A DNA stretch of 64,000 nucleotides, taken from the NCBI GenBank assembly GCA_900552465.1, contig URZO01000006.1, forward strand, positions 1 through 64,000, in the 5' to 3' direction. The notes under the pieces were generated by a model. It did no database searches, was not told the DNA's origin, and saw only the letters and a program-made list of their open reading frames with translations. Origin of the DNA: an uncultured Parabacteroides sp. Its GTDB lineage: Bacteria > Bacteroidota > Bacteroidia > Bacteroidales > Tannerellaceae. Both the position numbers and the translations under genes were made by a program. This document shows, in pieces, positions 1 to 8,876 of the stretch. The stretch's first letter is position 1; each line of letters starts with the position of its first letter.

Positions 1-1166
1 TGCCCGTCGTAGACAATGTGATTGATTCCCGTCATATCTACAATATGGACGGTCGTTTTCAGATTCGACAGTACTGACGATGCGTTAATCGCTTCCTGAA
101 AAGTAGGGTAACCGACCCCTTCGGCTGCCGTAACCGTTACGACATATTTATGGTTGCGATATAGCGGGACATCGTCTCCGCGAAAGACTTCATAATCTTC
201 ATGCATCTCTTGGTCGGAAGTGAAATCGACACGGTAATAGTTACGCACTCCCTTATAAATGCCCTCCAAGACAAGGCATACTTTTTCATTTGGGGCAGCT
301 TTTGGCGCTTCGTATGTATATATTAGTCCTTCCATTAGCGATCCCGGGAGATTCTCAGACTGCGAATAAAGGTATTCGATAGGGGGATTTGTCGTAAATC
401 CAGCCGGAACCATTGGGTCCATATTTCTGGAATAAGGATATGCATGTTCCCATTCTCCGATTACCAGTCCGGTATGTTCGTTCCAGGCGGGAGCGATAAA
501 TCCGCTTGTGCGGTAGTTTGCCAAGTGGATTTTTTCCAATTTGAAAATGCTTCCGTTTACCTTGTTTTGCACATCAATTCGTGCCAGCATACGTTTCATT
601 TCGATATCGGGTATCGGAACTCCTTTATAGATGCCGTTTACATATACTTCCCCATACATAGGCATCGGGATATAGTCTTTGGAGGTTGTGTTCCATCGAC
701 CGGAAGTTTCAAATTGCAGATATTGCAAAAAGGTTTTTTTTTCTATATTATAAGAACCATATCCCCATGCTTTTGCTACTGCATCATGGGCATTGGCAAT
801 TACGGCAACAACAGAGGTCAGGCTGAGAGCAGGATCGTCTGCTAAAATCAAGTTGAACCAGGCCCGATGCTCATCCTCGTATGTTTCCTGTGATATATTG
901 GTGATATGAACATGGCTGATGAGTCTGGAAACCTCCGAGTTGTCAAAAAACATCAGATCTACTTCTTTTATTTTTCTTTCCCAAATTTTGTCTTCACCTG
1001 AACGGGTCAGCATGGGGATTTCCAAGCCGGGTATAGTCATATTTACCGTTATGTTATTTTCTGTTGGTATAGCGCCACCGATTATGGATTCGTTGGTACA
1101 TCCTGTTATGTATAGTAAAAGGATGATTGCGCCCATTATTTTTGTCAGGATGCTATATTGTTCCAT
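1..1166 (-). CDS. Fimbrillin-like lipoprotein, last visible gene of fimbrial operon (partial)
   Basis: This open frame runs from an ATG at 1166 to the window edge without a stop, giving about 388 codons, so its C-terminus is missing. The N-terminus is a lipoprotein signal: a hydrophobic stretch ending in the lipobox ITGC near residue 24. The body is beta-rich, with the phrases VDLMFFDN and MKRMLARIDV, a pattern I associate with Bacteroidales fimbrial tip or accessory subunits. It lies 29 bp behind the preceding lipoprotein gene and in the same direction, as the fourth gene counted from the major subunit. The likely role is an accessory or tip protein of the Mfa-type fimbria, by position and general sequence character. 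I cannot assign it to a specific Mfa3/4/5-type subunit. Confidence 0.72.
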   Translation of the reverse strand, partial: MEQYSILTKIMGAIILLLYITGCTNESIIGGAIPTENNITVNMTIPGLEIPMLTRSGEDKIWERKIKEVDLMFFDNSEVSRLISHVHITNISQETYEDEHRAWFNLILADDPALSLTSVVAVIANAHDAVAKAWGYGSYNIEKKTFLQYLQFETSGRWNTTSKDYIPMPMYGEVYVNGIYKGVPIPDIEMKRMLARIDVQNKVNGSIFKLEKIHLANYRTSGFIAPAWNEHTGLVIGEWEHAYPYSRNMDPMVPAGFTTNPPIEYLYSQSENLPGSLMEGLIYTYEAPKAAPNEKVCLVLEGIYKGVRNYYRVDFTSDQEMHEDYEVFRGDDVPLYRNHKYVVTVTAAEGVGYPTFQEAINASSVLSNLKTTVHIVDMTGINHIVYDG

Positions 1167-1195
1167 ACTGTTATATTTTTTAGTTATAAATCATC

Positions 1196-2572
1196 TTAAC
1201 GGTTGATCCTGATTAGCTTTGTCAGGTTGCCGGCTTTGACTTCTGTTATTGCATAGCAACCGTTATGTTCTGGGATTCTTATCTCTTGTATATTCGAGTA
1301 TTCTATTTCCCGGCGAGAATAACCGTCGTTACCGTCAAGAGCTATCCGCAGCCAACCATATAAAAGGCTGTTGGTATCTGTGACTTGTTCGCCGGTATTG
1401 GAATAATATCGTGTTTCTCCAATACAGATGCCATCCGGATAATTCCGGTCGCTATGGTCATAATTGGTTATTGCAATCACATCGGCCCTATCTTGGTAAT
1501 TCGGCAAGTAAAGGTTATCTATACTTACGGTCAGGAAATATTGCGGATCGAGAATAACGTCTTGCTTGACATTTGTCCATGGACTGATAGTGGTGTGAAA
1601 ATCTATCCTTTCTTTATGTATATTTGCGATTGTTTTATAGACATAGTTACGCCTTACCTCTCGCATGGTCTGAGGTTCTAAGTTGGTCATGTCGGCAAAG
1701 TTCAACAAGGTTGTAACGGCTCTTCTTTGTCCTTCTTCGGTGTCTATGCCCTCAATGGTCAAGATTAGTTTATCGTTATGGTTTGCCGCGTCGCAGGTTC
1801 TCTCCGGTGTATAGAAAGAACAATATCGTTTTGCCTCATACCCGATTTTCAAAGGAGTTCCCGTATGCTGCCAGACAACCTCCTTATTGGGTATGACGGT
1901 CTGCATATTGGAACCGAAAAATTTGTCGGGACCAACCAGGTAGCCTTCGTCGTATGACCTCGACAAGGTGATTTTAGTATTCTCTGTAACAGCTGCTTCA
2001 AACCACGGATAGGTTTTGAACCAAATATCGACCCGAGCGACTGCACGTTCGACTCTTAATTCTTGTGCAAGGGCGCTGTTTTCGTCTGCATGACTTTCTG
2101 TTATGGAGATGTTATGGACGATGCCTGTCATCGGTATTCCTTTTGTCCCGATAGCTGTATGGTTTTGATTGAAAATATCTGCCATTTGGAATTTTATCGT
2201 GTTCAGATCGTAAGGAGAGCTTACCGACTCTAATGTCCCGGTTAATGCATCTGGTTCGTTCAGGATGACAATAAGCGCTTTGTCCTGGTTATGGCGAACT
2301 TTCAAATAGGTATTGAATGACCAGACGTTGTTTTTGTCCAGTATTACCATTTGGTTGATATCGACAGTGGGATAAGTCGATACATTATCGAATACAATAA
2401 AGCGGGCGGAATATACATACTCATCGACCTGCACATCGCCTGTAATGATATTTATAGCCATCATTCCCTTTGTCTTTTGCAGGAGAGGCTCGCCTATTGC
2501 GTGCTCTGCTGTGCAAGCATAAAGGGTAATGGTCGCAATAACTATGTATATCAGGTTCAATATCGTTTTCAT
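1196..2572 (-). CDS. Minor fimbrial subunit-like lipoprotein
   Basis: A 458-residue protein with a signal ending in the lipobox LYAC near residue 20, so it is probably exported as a lipoprotein. It contains features of fimbrillin-like proteins: an N-terminal beta region with the phrase YSARFIVFDN, a middle block VERAVARVDIWF that resembles the conserved arginine/aspartate strand of fimbrillins, and a late block ISPWTNVKQDV. The gene lies 20 bp downstream of the Mfa2-like anchor gene and 29 bp upstream of another fimbrial-type lipoprotein. Operon position therefore suggests an accessory or tip subunit of the same fimbria. Exact family membership is inferred and no enzymatic domain is visible. 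Confidence 0.7.
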   Translation of the reverse strand: MKTILNLIYIVIATITLYACTAEHAIGEPLLQKTKGMMAINIITGDVQVDEYVYSARFIVFDNVSTYPTVDINQMVILDKNNVWSFNTYLKVRHNQDKALIVILNEPDALTGTLESVSSPYDLNTIKFQMADIFNQNHTAIGTKGIPMTGIVHNISITESHADENSALAQELRVERAVARVDIWFKTYPWFEAAVTENTKITLSRSYDEGYLVGPDKFFGSNMQTVIPNKEVVWQHTGTPLKIGYEAKRYCSFYTPERTCDAANHNDKLILTIEGIDTEEGQRRAVTTLLNFADMTNLEPQTMREVRRNYVYKTIANIHKERIDFHTTISPWTNVKQDVILDPQYFLTVSIDNLYLPNYQDRADVIAITNYDHSDRNYPDGICIGETRYYSNTGEQVTDTNSLLYGWLRIALDGNDGYSRREIEYSNIQEIRIPEHNGCYAITEVKAGNLTKLIRINR

Positions 2573-2592
2573 AAAATTCCTTTTTCAAATAT

Positions 2593-3618
2593 TCAAATTC
2601 CTATATCGTTGAGCCATATTATCCAATCGTTGACAATCACTTTGACAGCGACAAAGTTCTCAGGACCACCCGGCTCATCTCCTTTATATATAACTACAAT
2701 ATGCCATTCGCTTTGCCTGTCCAGATATTCCTGCATGGGCAACGGGCTGCCGTCAGGGCGCGAAGCGGGTTTGGTATGTTCCAATAATTTCATCAGGTCG
2801 TAATCCCATACGACCTTTCCGGTTTCCGTACTGCAGACGGTGAGCCGGTAATCATATTCTTCTTCATGAAGTAACCGTCCGGTATTGATATGGGCTTCCG
2901 CTATTGCTCCGGATGCGGCATCGCCGGCTGTCAGAGAATAGGGGGTGTACTTCACTGTTTCTTTATTTTTCGGGCTGTTGTCATGTCCGTAGACTGCGCC
3001 TTCGGGAGTAATGATCTCAAACGTATAGGCAGCAGCTTTCGTATCGGCCTTTGTCTCTTGCCCGTAGTCCGAACTTGCCAACACCAGATTGAAGAGATTG
3101 GTTGCTTTTATGAGGTGTATGGGATGAACGGTCTCATTTGCCTGGTAATCGATTTCCTGTGTTGTCCCGATCCATAACGGAGGAAATTCATGGGGAACGG
3201 TATTCGAGTTACGCGCCAATGCTATTTGTGTTTCGTATGGCGTTGTTTCTCCGGGAATAAGCCGGCTTCCGTTTTTTCCTGTGACACGGAAGTTGTCGGA
3301 GAGTCCGCCGACTGTCAATATCTTATATTTCCCGAAAGGGAGGTTGTAGCCAAAAGGCATTCTTTTATTTCCAATAAGTTCTTCCTGCGAAGATTGCATG
3401 GTGAACAGGTATTTATCCTGCGCATCGAAGATAAACAGGTCGACAGAGCCGACATGCGGATTAAAAGAGTCTGTGTACTCCATATTATGGTCGTAGATAA
3501 ACTCGAGGTATGTCCTGCATTCATCTATATACTCTCTGATGCAAGACAACAGGAAGACAGACACGAAGACTGTCAAGGCCAATGCACTAAAATTCCGATA
3601 TATTCTGTTCGTGTTCAT
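2593..3618 (-). CDS. FimB/Mfa2 family fimbrial anchor subunit
   Basis: This 341-residue lipoprotein has a hydrophobic signal and the lipobox LLSC near residue 26. It is followed by the typical Mfa2/FimB opening: a cysteine, then a YLEFIYDHNMEYTDSFNPH segment and VDLFIFDAQDKY. In Porphyromonas, Mfa2 terminates and anchors the Mfa1 fimbria in the outer membrane; the same role is inferred here. It sits directly after the major-subunit gene, separated by 110 bp that hold a periodic inverted-repeat array. The C-terminal strand VIVNDWIIW parallels that of the major subunit. Start chosen at the ATG giving a complete signal peptide. Family assignment is good; the specific partner is inferred from gene order. 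Confidence 0.85.
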   Translation of the reverse strand: MNTNRIYRNFSALALTVFVSVFLLSCIREYIDECRTYLEFIYDHNMEYTDSFNPHVGSVDLFIFDAQDKYLFTMQSSQEELIGNKRMPFGYNLPFGKYKILTVGGLSDNFRVTGKNGSRLIPGETTPYETQIALARNSNTVPHEFPPLWIGTTQEIDYQANETVHPIHLIKATNLFNLVLASSDYGQETKADTKAAAYTFEIITPEGAVYGHDNSPKNKETVKYTPYSLTAGDAASGAIAEAHINTGRLLHEEEYDYRLTVCSTETGKVVWDYDLMKLLEHTKPASRPDGSPLPMQEYLDRQSEWHIVVIYKGDEPGGPENFVAVKVIVNDWIIWLNDIGI

Positions 3619-3639
3619 ACTCCTGTGTTATTATTAAAA

Positions 3640-3705
3640 AGTACTTTCGGAAGAAACCTTTGTTTTATGAGGGTGGAACTAAAGTTTCTTCCGAATGAAA
3701 CTATT
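3640..3705. repeat. 22-bp periodic inverted-repeat array (GTTTC/GAAAC family), copy 1
   Basis: The gap between the Mfa1-like and Mfa2-like genes holds three 22-bp units beginning at 3640, 3662 and 3684. GAAAC or GGAAC half-sites occur at 3653, 3675 and 3697, exactly 22 bp apart. GTTTC or GTTTT half-sites occur at 3662 and 3684. The steps between half-sites alternate 9 and 13 bp, as in the array at 19.6 kb. A perfect 12-bp inverted repeat (3646-3657 with 3684-3695) would form a hairpin in the fimbrial transcript, so it could lower expression or alter stability of the downstream anchor gene. That role is inference. Confidence 0.8.
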
Positions 3706-3728
3706 ATTACATCAAGTACTGGATGGCA

Positions 3729-5270
3729 TTAAATGTTGAGTTCGTTTTCCCATACAATCCATGGAGCAACCGATACGGTGATACCCAGGTAACCAGCTGA
3801 TTCATCTATAGGATCTGTCGGGTCCGGATCACCCGGGCCTGGGTTGTTTGCTTCCGGATACCAAGGACTGCCCGGTCCACTAACGGAATTCAATGTCAAC
3901 GAATACCAGTTGTTACGTACAACACCGTATTTTCCGAAGGCCATTTCTTCGTCTAATGTATTGTCATGACGGACCATATAGTAGTAGTAGCAGAGACCTT
4001 TCTGATACCAGCGGATCACGTCGTTCTTTCCATCTTTGATCACTTGTCCGCCGTTAGGTATCTTGCTTAAATCGTTCACAGTAAGATTGGCGAAATTAGT
4101 TGCAGATATATTGTTTCCTGGATACGCTTTGATTTTATCAAACATTTTGTCACAAGCTTTCTTTAAGTTTGAGTCCTCACCGGCTTCGCTATAAGCCTCT
4201 TGTAGTTTTTCAAGGCCATCATAATTCTTACCGGCATAGTTGAACCAGTCGCCATTGGTATTGAAACCCTGTGGAAAATAGGTTGCTTTTATCACCAGAC
4301 GGGTTGCATTTCCGAATAGCTGATCGTCAGCATCCATTGTGTTTTCGATGCAATAAGCGTTTGTTCCCTTTTCCTGCCAATCATAAGATTCGGCCAGCAA
4401 CGGGCTATAATCGTTGTTTGTATCAATTGTTGCAAATACAAGTCCGGAAGCTCCGTTGAAGTTTGGATCGTATGTATAGAAATTCTTTTTATAAATACCC
4501 TGGACATGCGTACTTCCAAGTATGTGTTTTTCGGCGCATGGGAAGTAGGTCGAGTTCACTGCGTCGAGTGTCCATCGACCGAACGTAAAAGACGCTCCTT
4601 CTTGTTTTGTTGTGACTCCACCCTGCTTTTCCTGCAAGTCGAGTTTGGCAGCCAGACGCTCAAGGCTGACAGGCACTCTGTTGGCTTTAGCATCATCCTC
4701 ATTATCTTTAAGACTGTTTGAGATGTCGATGAGCAGGTTGGTTACTTTACCCACTGTCTCTTCATTGGGACCACTGTTGATCATCGTGAAACCTTTGCTG
4801 ATACTGTTGGTGTTGTCTATAACCTCGTCTTTTGTCGTACCGGTGATTGCTGCATTGACAGAGCTGAAGCTCGATGTCACGCTGATACTGTTGATTGCAT
4901 TTTTAAGCATTCCGTCAGGATTGGCAATCACCAATAGTTGTTTTGCGTTTTTCGACACTTTGATCGCATCTGGTGTTGTCGAGGATGTAGAGAGCATCGT
5001 GAAATAGTTTGCTGTTCCAGGGATTCCCACAACCATACCATTATCATCAAAAGTAATCAGGTAAAGAGTTTTCAGATCGCTCTCGTTTTCCCCGGGTTTT
5101 TCGGAAGAACCGGGAGCGCGGGTCGTTGGTTGCGTCTCGATTTTGATGGAAAGATACGCCACGTCTACGTCTGCCATCTGCGGACCGCCGTGATGATCTA
5201 CGTCATCGTTGTTACAACTTGTCAAGGCGGCTATCACCAGCATTGACATAAAAATAGTTCTCAGTCTCAT
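3729..5270 (-). CDS. Mfa1-type major fimbrial subunit (fimbrillin) lipoprotein
   Basis: A 513-residue precursor with a signal and lipobox LTSC at about residue 19. After a short acidic/His linker comes the strand YLSIKIETQPTTRAPG. In P. gingivalis, fimbrillin precursors are cleaved after an arginine in such a strand to expose the donor-strand groove, and R52 or so would be the candidate site here. The C-terminus GITVSVAPWIVWENELNI resembles the terminal donor strand of Mfa1-type subunits. It is the first gene of a minus-strand operon of four or more fimbrial lipoproteins. Low-complexity Gly/Pro/Asp turns precede the last strand. The family call is fairly firm; polymerization and arginine processing are inferred from relatives. 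Confidence 0.85.
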   Translation of the reverse strand: MRLRTIFMSMLVIAALTSCNNDDVDHHGGPQMADVDVAYLSIKIETQPTTRAPGSSEKPGENESDLKTLYLITFDDNGMVVGIPGTANYFTMLSTSSTTPDAIKVSKNAKQLLVIANPDGMLKNAINSISVTSSFSSVNAAITGTTKDEVIDNTNSISKGFTMINSGPNEETVGKVTNLLIDISNSLKDNEDDAKANRVPVSLERLAAKLDLQEKQGGVTTKQEGASFTFGRWTLDAVNSTYFPCAEKHILGSTHVQGIYKKNFYTYDPNFNGASGLVFATIDTNNDYSPLLAESYDWQEKGTNAYCIENTMDADDQLFGNATRLVIKATYFPQGFNTNGDWFNYAGKNYDGLEKLQEAYSEAGEDSNLKKACDKMFDKIKAYPGNNISATNFANLTVNDLSKIPNGGQVIKDGKNDVIRWYQKGLCYYYYMVRHDNTLDEEMAFGKYGVVRNNWYSLTLNSVSGPGSPWYPEANNPGPGDPDPTDPIDESAGYLGITVSVAPWIVWENELNI

Positions 5271-5670
5271 TGTCTTGTTTTTTTAATTGTGATTAAGTAA
5301 ATGATAATATAACTTTTTGCATACGCATAAAATTCTTTTTGTTTTCAAGGGCAAAGTTCAGCTATTGTGAAGTGCGAAAAAAGACAACTTTATCAGGTGA
5401 AAATGAAGGGTTAGAACCTTTTCTGAAGAGGAAGAAGTTTGAGCATATATTATTCTGCAAAACGATGGGAATAAAGATGTTGTTTGTGGACTTTTCGGAG
5501 GAATCCTGTCCGGATATTGACAGAAAAGGAGAAAAACTCCGGACGATGGGGCTAAGTTTGCAACTCTGTCTTTTTTTAGCAGTTTTGACCTTGTATCTTT
5601 TGATGATTTTTCTTACATTTCGATACCTGTAATTTTGTATTTTCTATTCATATATAATAATGTAACAAAT
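5271..5670. other. Divergent intergenic region between fimbrial operon and HTH regulator
   Basis: About 400 bp separate the major fimbrillin start from the regulator start. The stretch is AT-rich near the fimbrillin gene and should hold promoters for both directions. On the plus strand TAAGTTTG at 5553-5560 fits the Bacteroides -7 consensus TAnnTTTG, but no clear -33 partner was found. An ORF at 5339-5632 opens with TTG and shows no family resemblance, so I do not call it. No long flanking inverted repeats suggestive of an invertible promoter were seen. Confidence 0.5.
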
Positions 5671-6648
5671 ATGAAAAAGAAAGATCTACATGATATATTT
5701 ATCGAAGAATTGCAGAATAGGGGAATTAAGAAAGCTGATCTTGTCTACCTCATATCTGACATTCTCAAACTGGAGAAGGAGTCTGCCTATAGAAGGTTAG
5801 CTGGAAAAGTAAACTTCTCTGTCAGGGAAATGGGTATTCTGGCAAAAGCTTTGAACATTTCTTTAGACAGTCTTTTGTACCAGGATTTGGGGCTTCAATG
5901 GGTGCCTGTCATTTTGGGACTGCCATCGGCATATCAATCTATGGATCCGTTGTATGACTTACTGGATTCCAATATCGAGAAAGTGAGGGAAATCGGTCAG
6001 GATGAAGAAAGTGAAACCGGTAATGTGTACCATGCCTTGCCGTTGGAATGTTACGTGCATTCTCCGATTCTTATGAAGTTTGTGTTTTTCAAATGGGGCA
6101 GTTATTTTGTTCAGTCGGAAGAATTCAGTGATTTTGCCAGCTGGAAACTGCCCGACAGGTTGCTTAAAATCGTGGAGAAATTCTATGAGATCTATAATTT
6201 CCAAAAAGGTTTTTACGTCTGGGATAATGCCTTGATATGGAATATCAGTACAGAAATATATAATTTCCATAGGATGCGTATTATCAGTACGCAAGAGAAA
6301 GACGAAATCAAAGATGAACTCAAAGAGTTTTTGGTCAAGCTGGAAATGTTTTTGAATGGGACTTATACTCCGAAATTTGCCTTGCCGCCGGATTATAAGT
6401 TTTATGTTTCAGCTATGAACCTGGGGTTTACAACTGGTTATTTTACGTCCGAAAAGCAGTCACTGGCCTTGTTTAAAACGAATTTCAGCTTTTCCATGTC
6501 AACAGATACCAGCGGTAACTTTAAAAAGATGCAGGAGTGGGTTCGGTCATTCTGTAAGCTTTCCACTTTGCTCTCTGAGGGCGGACGCATCGAAAGGCGC
6601 TTGTTTTTCAATAAACAGCATAAGATCATAGATGAGGTATTGAAATGA
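5671..6648 (+). CDS. Helix-turn-helix regulator-like protein next to fimbrial operon
   Basis: From the ATG at 5671 the protein has 325 residues. Its first ~65 residues form an HTH-like region of the type found before a larger sensory or effector part in Bacteroidetes: ELQNRGIKKADLVYLISD, then ESAYRRLAGKVNFSVREMGILAKALNISLDSLL. The remaining ~250 residues are mixed helical with many aromatic residues and match no family I recognise. An upstream ATG at 5635 is in frame but would add a 12-residue hydrophobic stub, so 5671 is preferred. The gene is divergent from the fimbrial operon and is a candidate regulator of it; this is positional inference only. It ends in a strong bidirectional terminator. 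Confidence 0.7.
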   Translation: MKKKDLHDIFIEELQNRGIKKADLVYLISDILKLEKESAYRRLAGKVNFSVREMGILAKALNISLDSLLYQDLGLQWVPVILGLPSAYQSMDPLYDLLDSNIEKVREIGQDEESETGNVYHALPLECYVHSPILMKFVFFKWGSYFVQSEEFSDFASWKLPDRLLKIVEKFYEIYNFQKGFYVWDNALIWNISTEIYNFHRMRIISTQEKDEIKDELKEFLVKLEMFLNGTYTPKFALPPDYKFYVSAMNLGFTTGYFTSEKQSLALFKTNFSFSMSTDTSGNFKKMQEWVRSFCKLSTLLSEGGRIERRLFFNKQHKIIDEVLK

Positions 6649-6668
6649 GAGGCTTACAAAAGCCTCTC
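6647..6668. terminator. Bidirectional terminator between regulator and nitroreductase genes
   Basis: A perfect 9-bp stem (GAGAGGCTT at 6647-6655 with AAGCCTCTC at 6660-6668) closes an ACAA tetraloop and is followed by an AT-rich tract. It overlaps the stop codon of the upstream gene and lies 5 bp before the end of the convergent gene, so it can serve both transcripts. Confidence 0.85.
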
Positions 6669-6673
6669 ATTTA

Positions 6674-7276
6674 TTATTTGAATACCAATACTCTTTTGTC
6701 CAACGGTTTGATCTCTTTCGGCCCCGGTTCTTCTGTCGGTGTTCCGAAAGGCATTTGGGCGATGAGTTCCCACTTCGGATCAAGTTTCCATTCTGCGCAT
6801 ACTGTGTCGTCGATTAGCGGATTGTAATGTTGCAGGGATGCGCCCAGGCCGGCATCTTCCAGCATGGTCCAGATGGCTAATTGGTGCATGGCGGAAGTCT
6901 GTTGCGCCCAGATGGGGAATTTATCATGGTAGGTCGGGAATGAATCCTGCAATTGTTCGATTACGGCTTTATCCTCGAAAAACAGAATCGTTCCGTATCC
7001 GGCAGCCAGACTACCGTCGATTTTGGCTTTTGTACCTTTGAATACTTCGGCTGAAACAAGCCGTTGCAATGTCTCCTTTGTGATCTCCCAAAGCCGTTTG
7101 TGATTCTTGCCTAATAACAGCACAATGCGGGTCGATTGCGAGTTAAAGGCGGAAGGGACGTTCATAACTGCGAAGTCTATTATTTCTTTGATCTGTTCGT
7201 CTGAGATCGGAGAACTGTTCGTGATATGGTAATAAGTTCTGCGATGTCTCAATGCTTCTTTAAAATCTCGTGCCAT
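6674..7276 (-). CDS. Nitroreductase family protein
   Basis: From the ATG at 7276 the protein has 200 residues, the usual size of a single-domain FMN nitroreductase. The N-terminal signature ALRHRRTYYHI with SDEQIKEIIDFAVMNVPSAFNSQ matches the FMN-binding start of the family (Arg-Arg/Ser, then PSAxNxQ). The middle segment SSAMHQLAIWTMLEDAGLGASLQHYNP fits the second conserved region. Such enzymes reduce nitro compounds or quinones with NAD(P)H; substrate cannot be told from sequence. The track of in-frame codons extends to 7372, but that extension has no family resemblance. The gene is convergent with the HTH gene and monocistronic. Confidence 0.85.
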   Translation of the reverse strand: MARDFKEALRHRRTYYHITNSSPISDEQIKEIIDFAVMNVPSAFNSQSTRIVLLLGKNHKRLWEITKETLQRLVSAEVFKGTKAKIDGSLAAGYGTILFFEDKAVIEQLQDSFPTYHDKFPIWAQQTSAMHQLAIWTMLEDAGLGASLQHYNPLIDDTVCAEWKLDPKWELIAQMPFGTPTEEPGPKEIKPLDKRVLVFK

Positions 7277-7412
7277 AATTAATATGTTTTTATTGTATAT
7301 TCCTTTTAGATAAGAACCACAGTGTGATTGAATTTGTTGCAAAAGAAACAGGTTGTTTTTATATGGGGTCATAGAAATAATCTATGATGAAATGATTTCC
7401 GGTGAAAAGGGT

Positions 7413-7420
7413 TATCTTTG
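7413..7420 (+). promoter_or_regulatory. Bacteroides-type -7 box before GT-C gene
   Basis: TATCTTTG matches TAnnTTTG and lies 23 bp before the ATG at 7443. A -33 element is not obvious. Confidence 0.5.
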
Positions 7421-7442
7421 TGTGCTAAAAATGTAAAGATAA

Positions 7443-8705
7443 ATGATAGGGAGGAAGTTACCTGCTGTTTTTTGGACGTTGTTCGTCGTATGGGTAGTCA
7501 TACAGGTTTGCCTGGTGGTGAAATATTGGGATATGCCGAACCATGATGATGCCCGTTTCTATGCTAAATATGCGACGGAATGTATAGAAGACGGGACTTG
7601 GTATCCGGCGCCGCATAACCTGTATAACCCGTTTATTTTTGGCCCCGGATATGTCAATCTGCTTATCGGTATCCATTCTCTTTTCGGATCATTCTCTTTT
7701 GTCCGCCTGCTGAATCTGTTACTGAACATTGCGATGGTGTTCGAGGTATTGATTTTGGCCCGGAAACTGTTTAATGAGCGGATAGGGTATATTTCTTCCA
7801 TTATTTATATGTTGATCTATTCGAATCTCTATATCCCGATTGCGATGCTGACTGATCTGCCGTTTACATTCCTGCTGTTGACTGCTTTATTGCTGTGTAC
7901 CAGTCGCAGGTTGTTTCCGATAGCGGCGGCTGGTGTAGTGATTGGCCTGGCAAACTGGTTCAGGCCGTTGGCGATTGTTTTCTTAGTAGTCATAATTGTC
8001 CATTTCATCGTGGAAAAAAGGGGATGGCGCCAGTATGCAGCATTGGCGTTGCCGCTTGTGCTGACTGTCTTTCTGATCGGGCAGAGTGCCAAGGCAAGAA
8101 CGGGCTATTTTGTTTATCAGGCGGTTTCCGGAGGGTATAATCTGGCAATGAGTTCTTTTGACGATGCTAACGGTTTGGTTAACTTTGAAGGTTTCGGTGA
8201 TCCTGATAACTATATTTATCTGCCTCCCGGCGATTATACCTATATGGAGCGCGACAGCCTGTTGAAACGTGCATCGGTTCGCTGGATACTGGATAATCCG
8301 TTGAAATATGTTTCGCAGATTCCTTTTAAACTGGTTGCTTTATACAGTGAAGACACCTGGACGGAACGGGTAAAGCCGGATATGGGATTTAGAGTGGTAC
8401 TTTCGAAAGTGAAGGACAATAAGCTAAAAGTGACGGAGTTAATAATCGTATTACTTTTAAAAAGTCTGGTTTATTACTTGGTCCTTCTCTTTTTCCTTTA
8501 CTATGTCTGGGTGAACCGGCGCGACCTGTTGCAGCAGCAGAATATCTACTTGCTGATCCCTGTTTTGGGAACGGCTGTGACGTTGCTTTTTGTGATCACA
8601 TCCCGCTATCATTATCCCTATCTTTTTGCGATAACGATTTATGCAGCAGTAGGGTTTGATACTCTTATACAGAGTAAATTAAGGAAAAATAGCAGAAAGA
8701 GCTGA
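7443..8705 (+). CDS. GT-C type integral membrane glycosyltransferase-like protein
   Basis: A 420-residue protein with about ten predicted membrane segments. Between the first two lies the loop MPNHDDARFYAKYA. An acidic pair at this place is the hallmark of GT-C glycosyltransferases such as the PMT/ArnT (GT39/GT83) families, where the aspartate is catalytic. These enzymes transfer sugars from polyprenyl-phosphate donors on the outer face of the inner membrane. A non-membrane insert of about 80 residues around 225-305 precedes the last four helices, and the C-terminus is basic (LRKNSRKS). Donor and acceptor cannot be inferred from its isolated position. Confidence 0.7.
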   Translation: MIGRKLPAVFWTLFVVWVVIQVCLVVKYWDMPNHDDARFYAKYATECIEDGTWYPAPHNLYNPFIFGPGYVNLLIGIHSLFGSFSFVRLLNLLLNIAMVFEVLILARKLFNERIGYISSIIYMLIYSNLYIPIAMLTDLPFTFLLLTALLLCTSRRLFPIAAAGVVIGLANWFRPLAIVFLVVIIVHFIVEKRGWRQYAALALPLVLTVFLIGQSAKARTGYFVYQAVSGGYNLAMSSFDDANGLVNFEGFGDPDNYIYLPPGDYTYMERDSLLKRASVRWILDNPLKYVSQIPFKLVALYSEDTWTERVKPDMGFRVVLSKVKDNKLKVTELIIVLLLKSLVYYLVLLFFLYYVWVNRRDLLQQQNIYLLIPVLGTAVTLLFVITSRYHYPYLFAITIYAAVGFDTLIQSKLRKNSRKS

Positions 8706-8721
8706 TTTATTTATTGATTTC

Positions 8722-8753
8722 TTGTGTTTAAATCAAAATAATTAGTACCTTTG
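8722..8753 (+). promoter_or_regulatory. Promoter of rpmB-rpmG operon
   Basis: TACCTTTG at 8746-8753 matches the -7 consensus and TTG at 8722-8724 lies 21 bp upstream, giving the normal Bacteroides -33/-7 spacing. The leader to rpmB would be about 115 nt, long enough for autoregulation by a ribosomal protein, though no known motif was recognised. Confidence 0.65.
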
Positions 8754-8876
8754 TGCCCCGTAAAAGAAGAGAAACTCTATTAGAATCTTTGTTTTTGTTC
8801 AAGATGCAGTGCAAAAAGGGAAGACAGATAGCAGGAGTTGACTTAAATTTCGTAATATTAAAAAGAAAGATTAGCG

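Noticed and set aside
5339..5632. 97-residue ORF in the fimbrial-regulator gap
   Set aside because: Starts with TTG, has no family resemblance and lies in an AT-rich promoter region.
5271..5670. Invertible promoter of the fimbrial operon
   Set aside because: No long flanking inverted repeats or recombinase gene were found.
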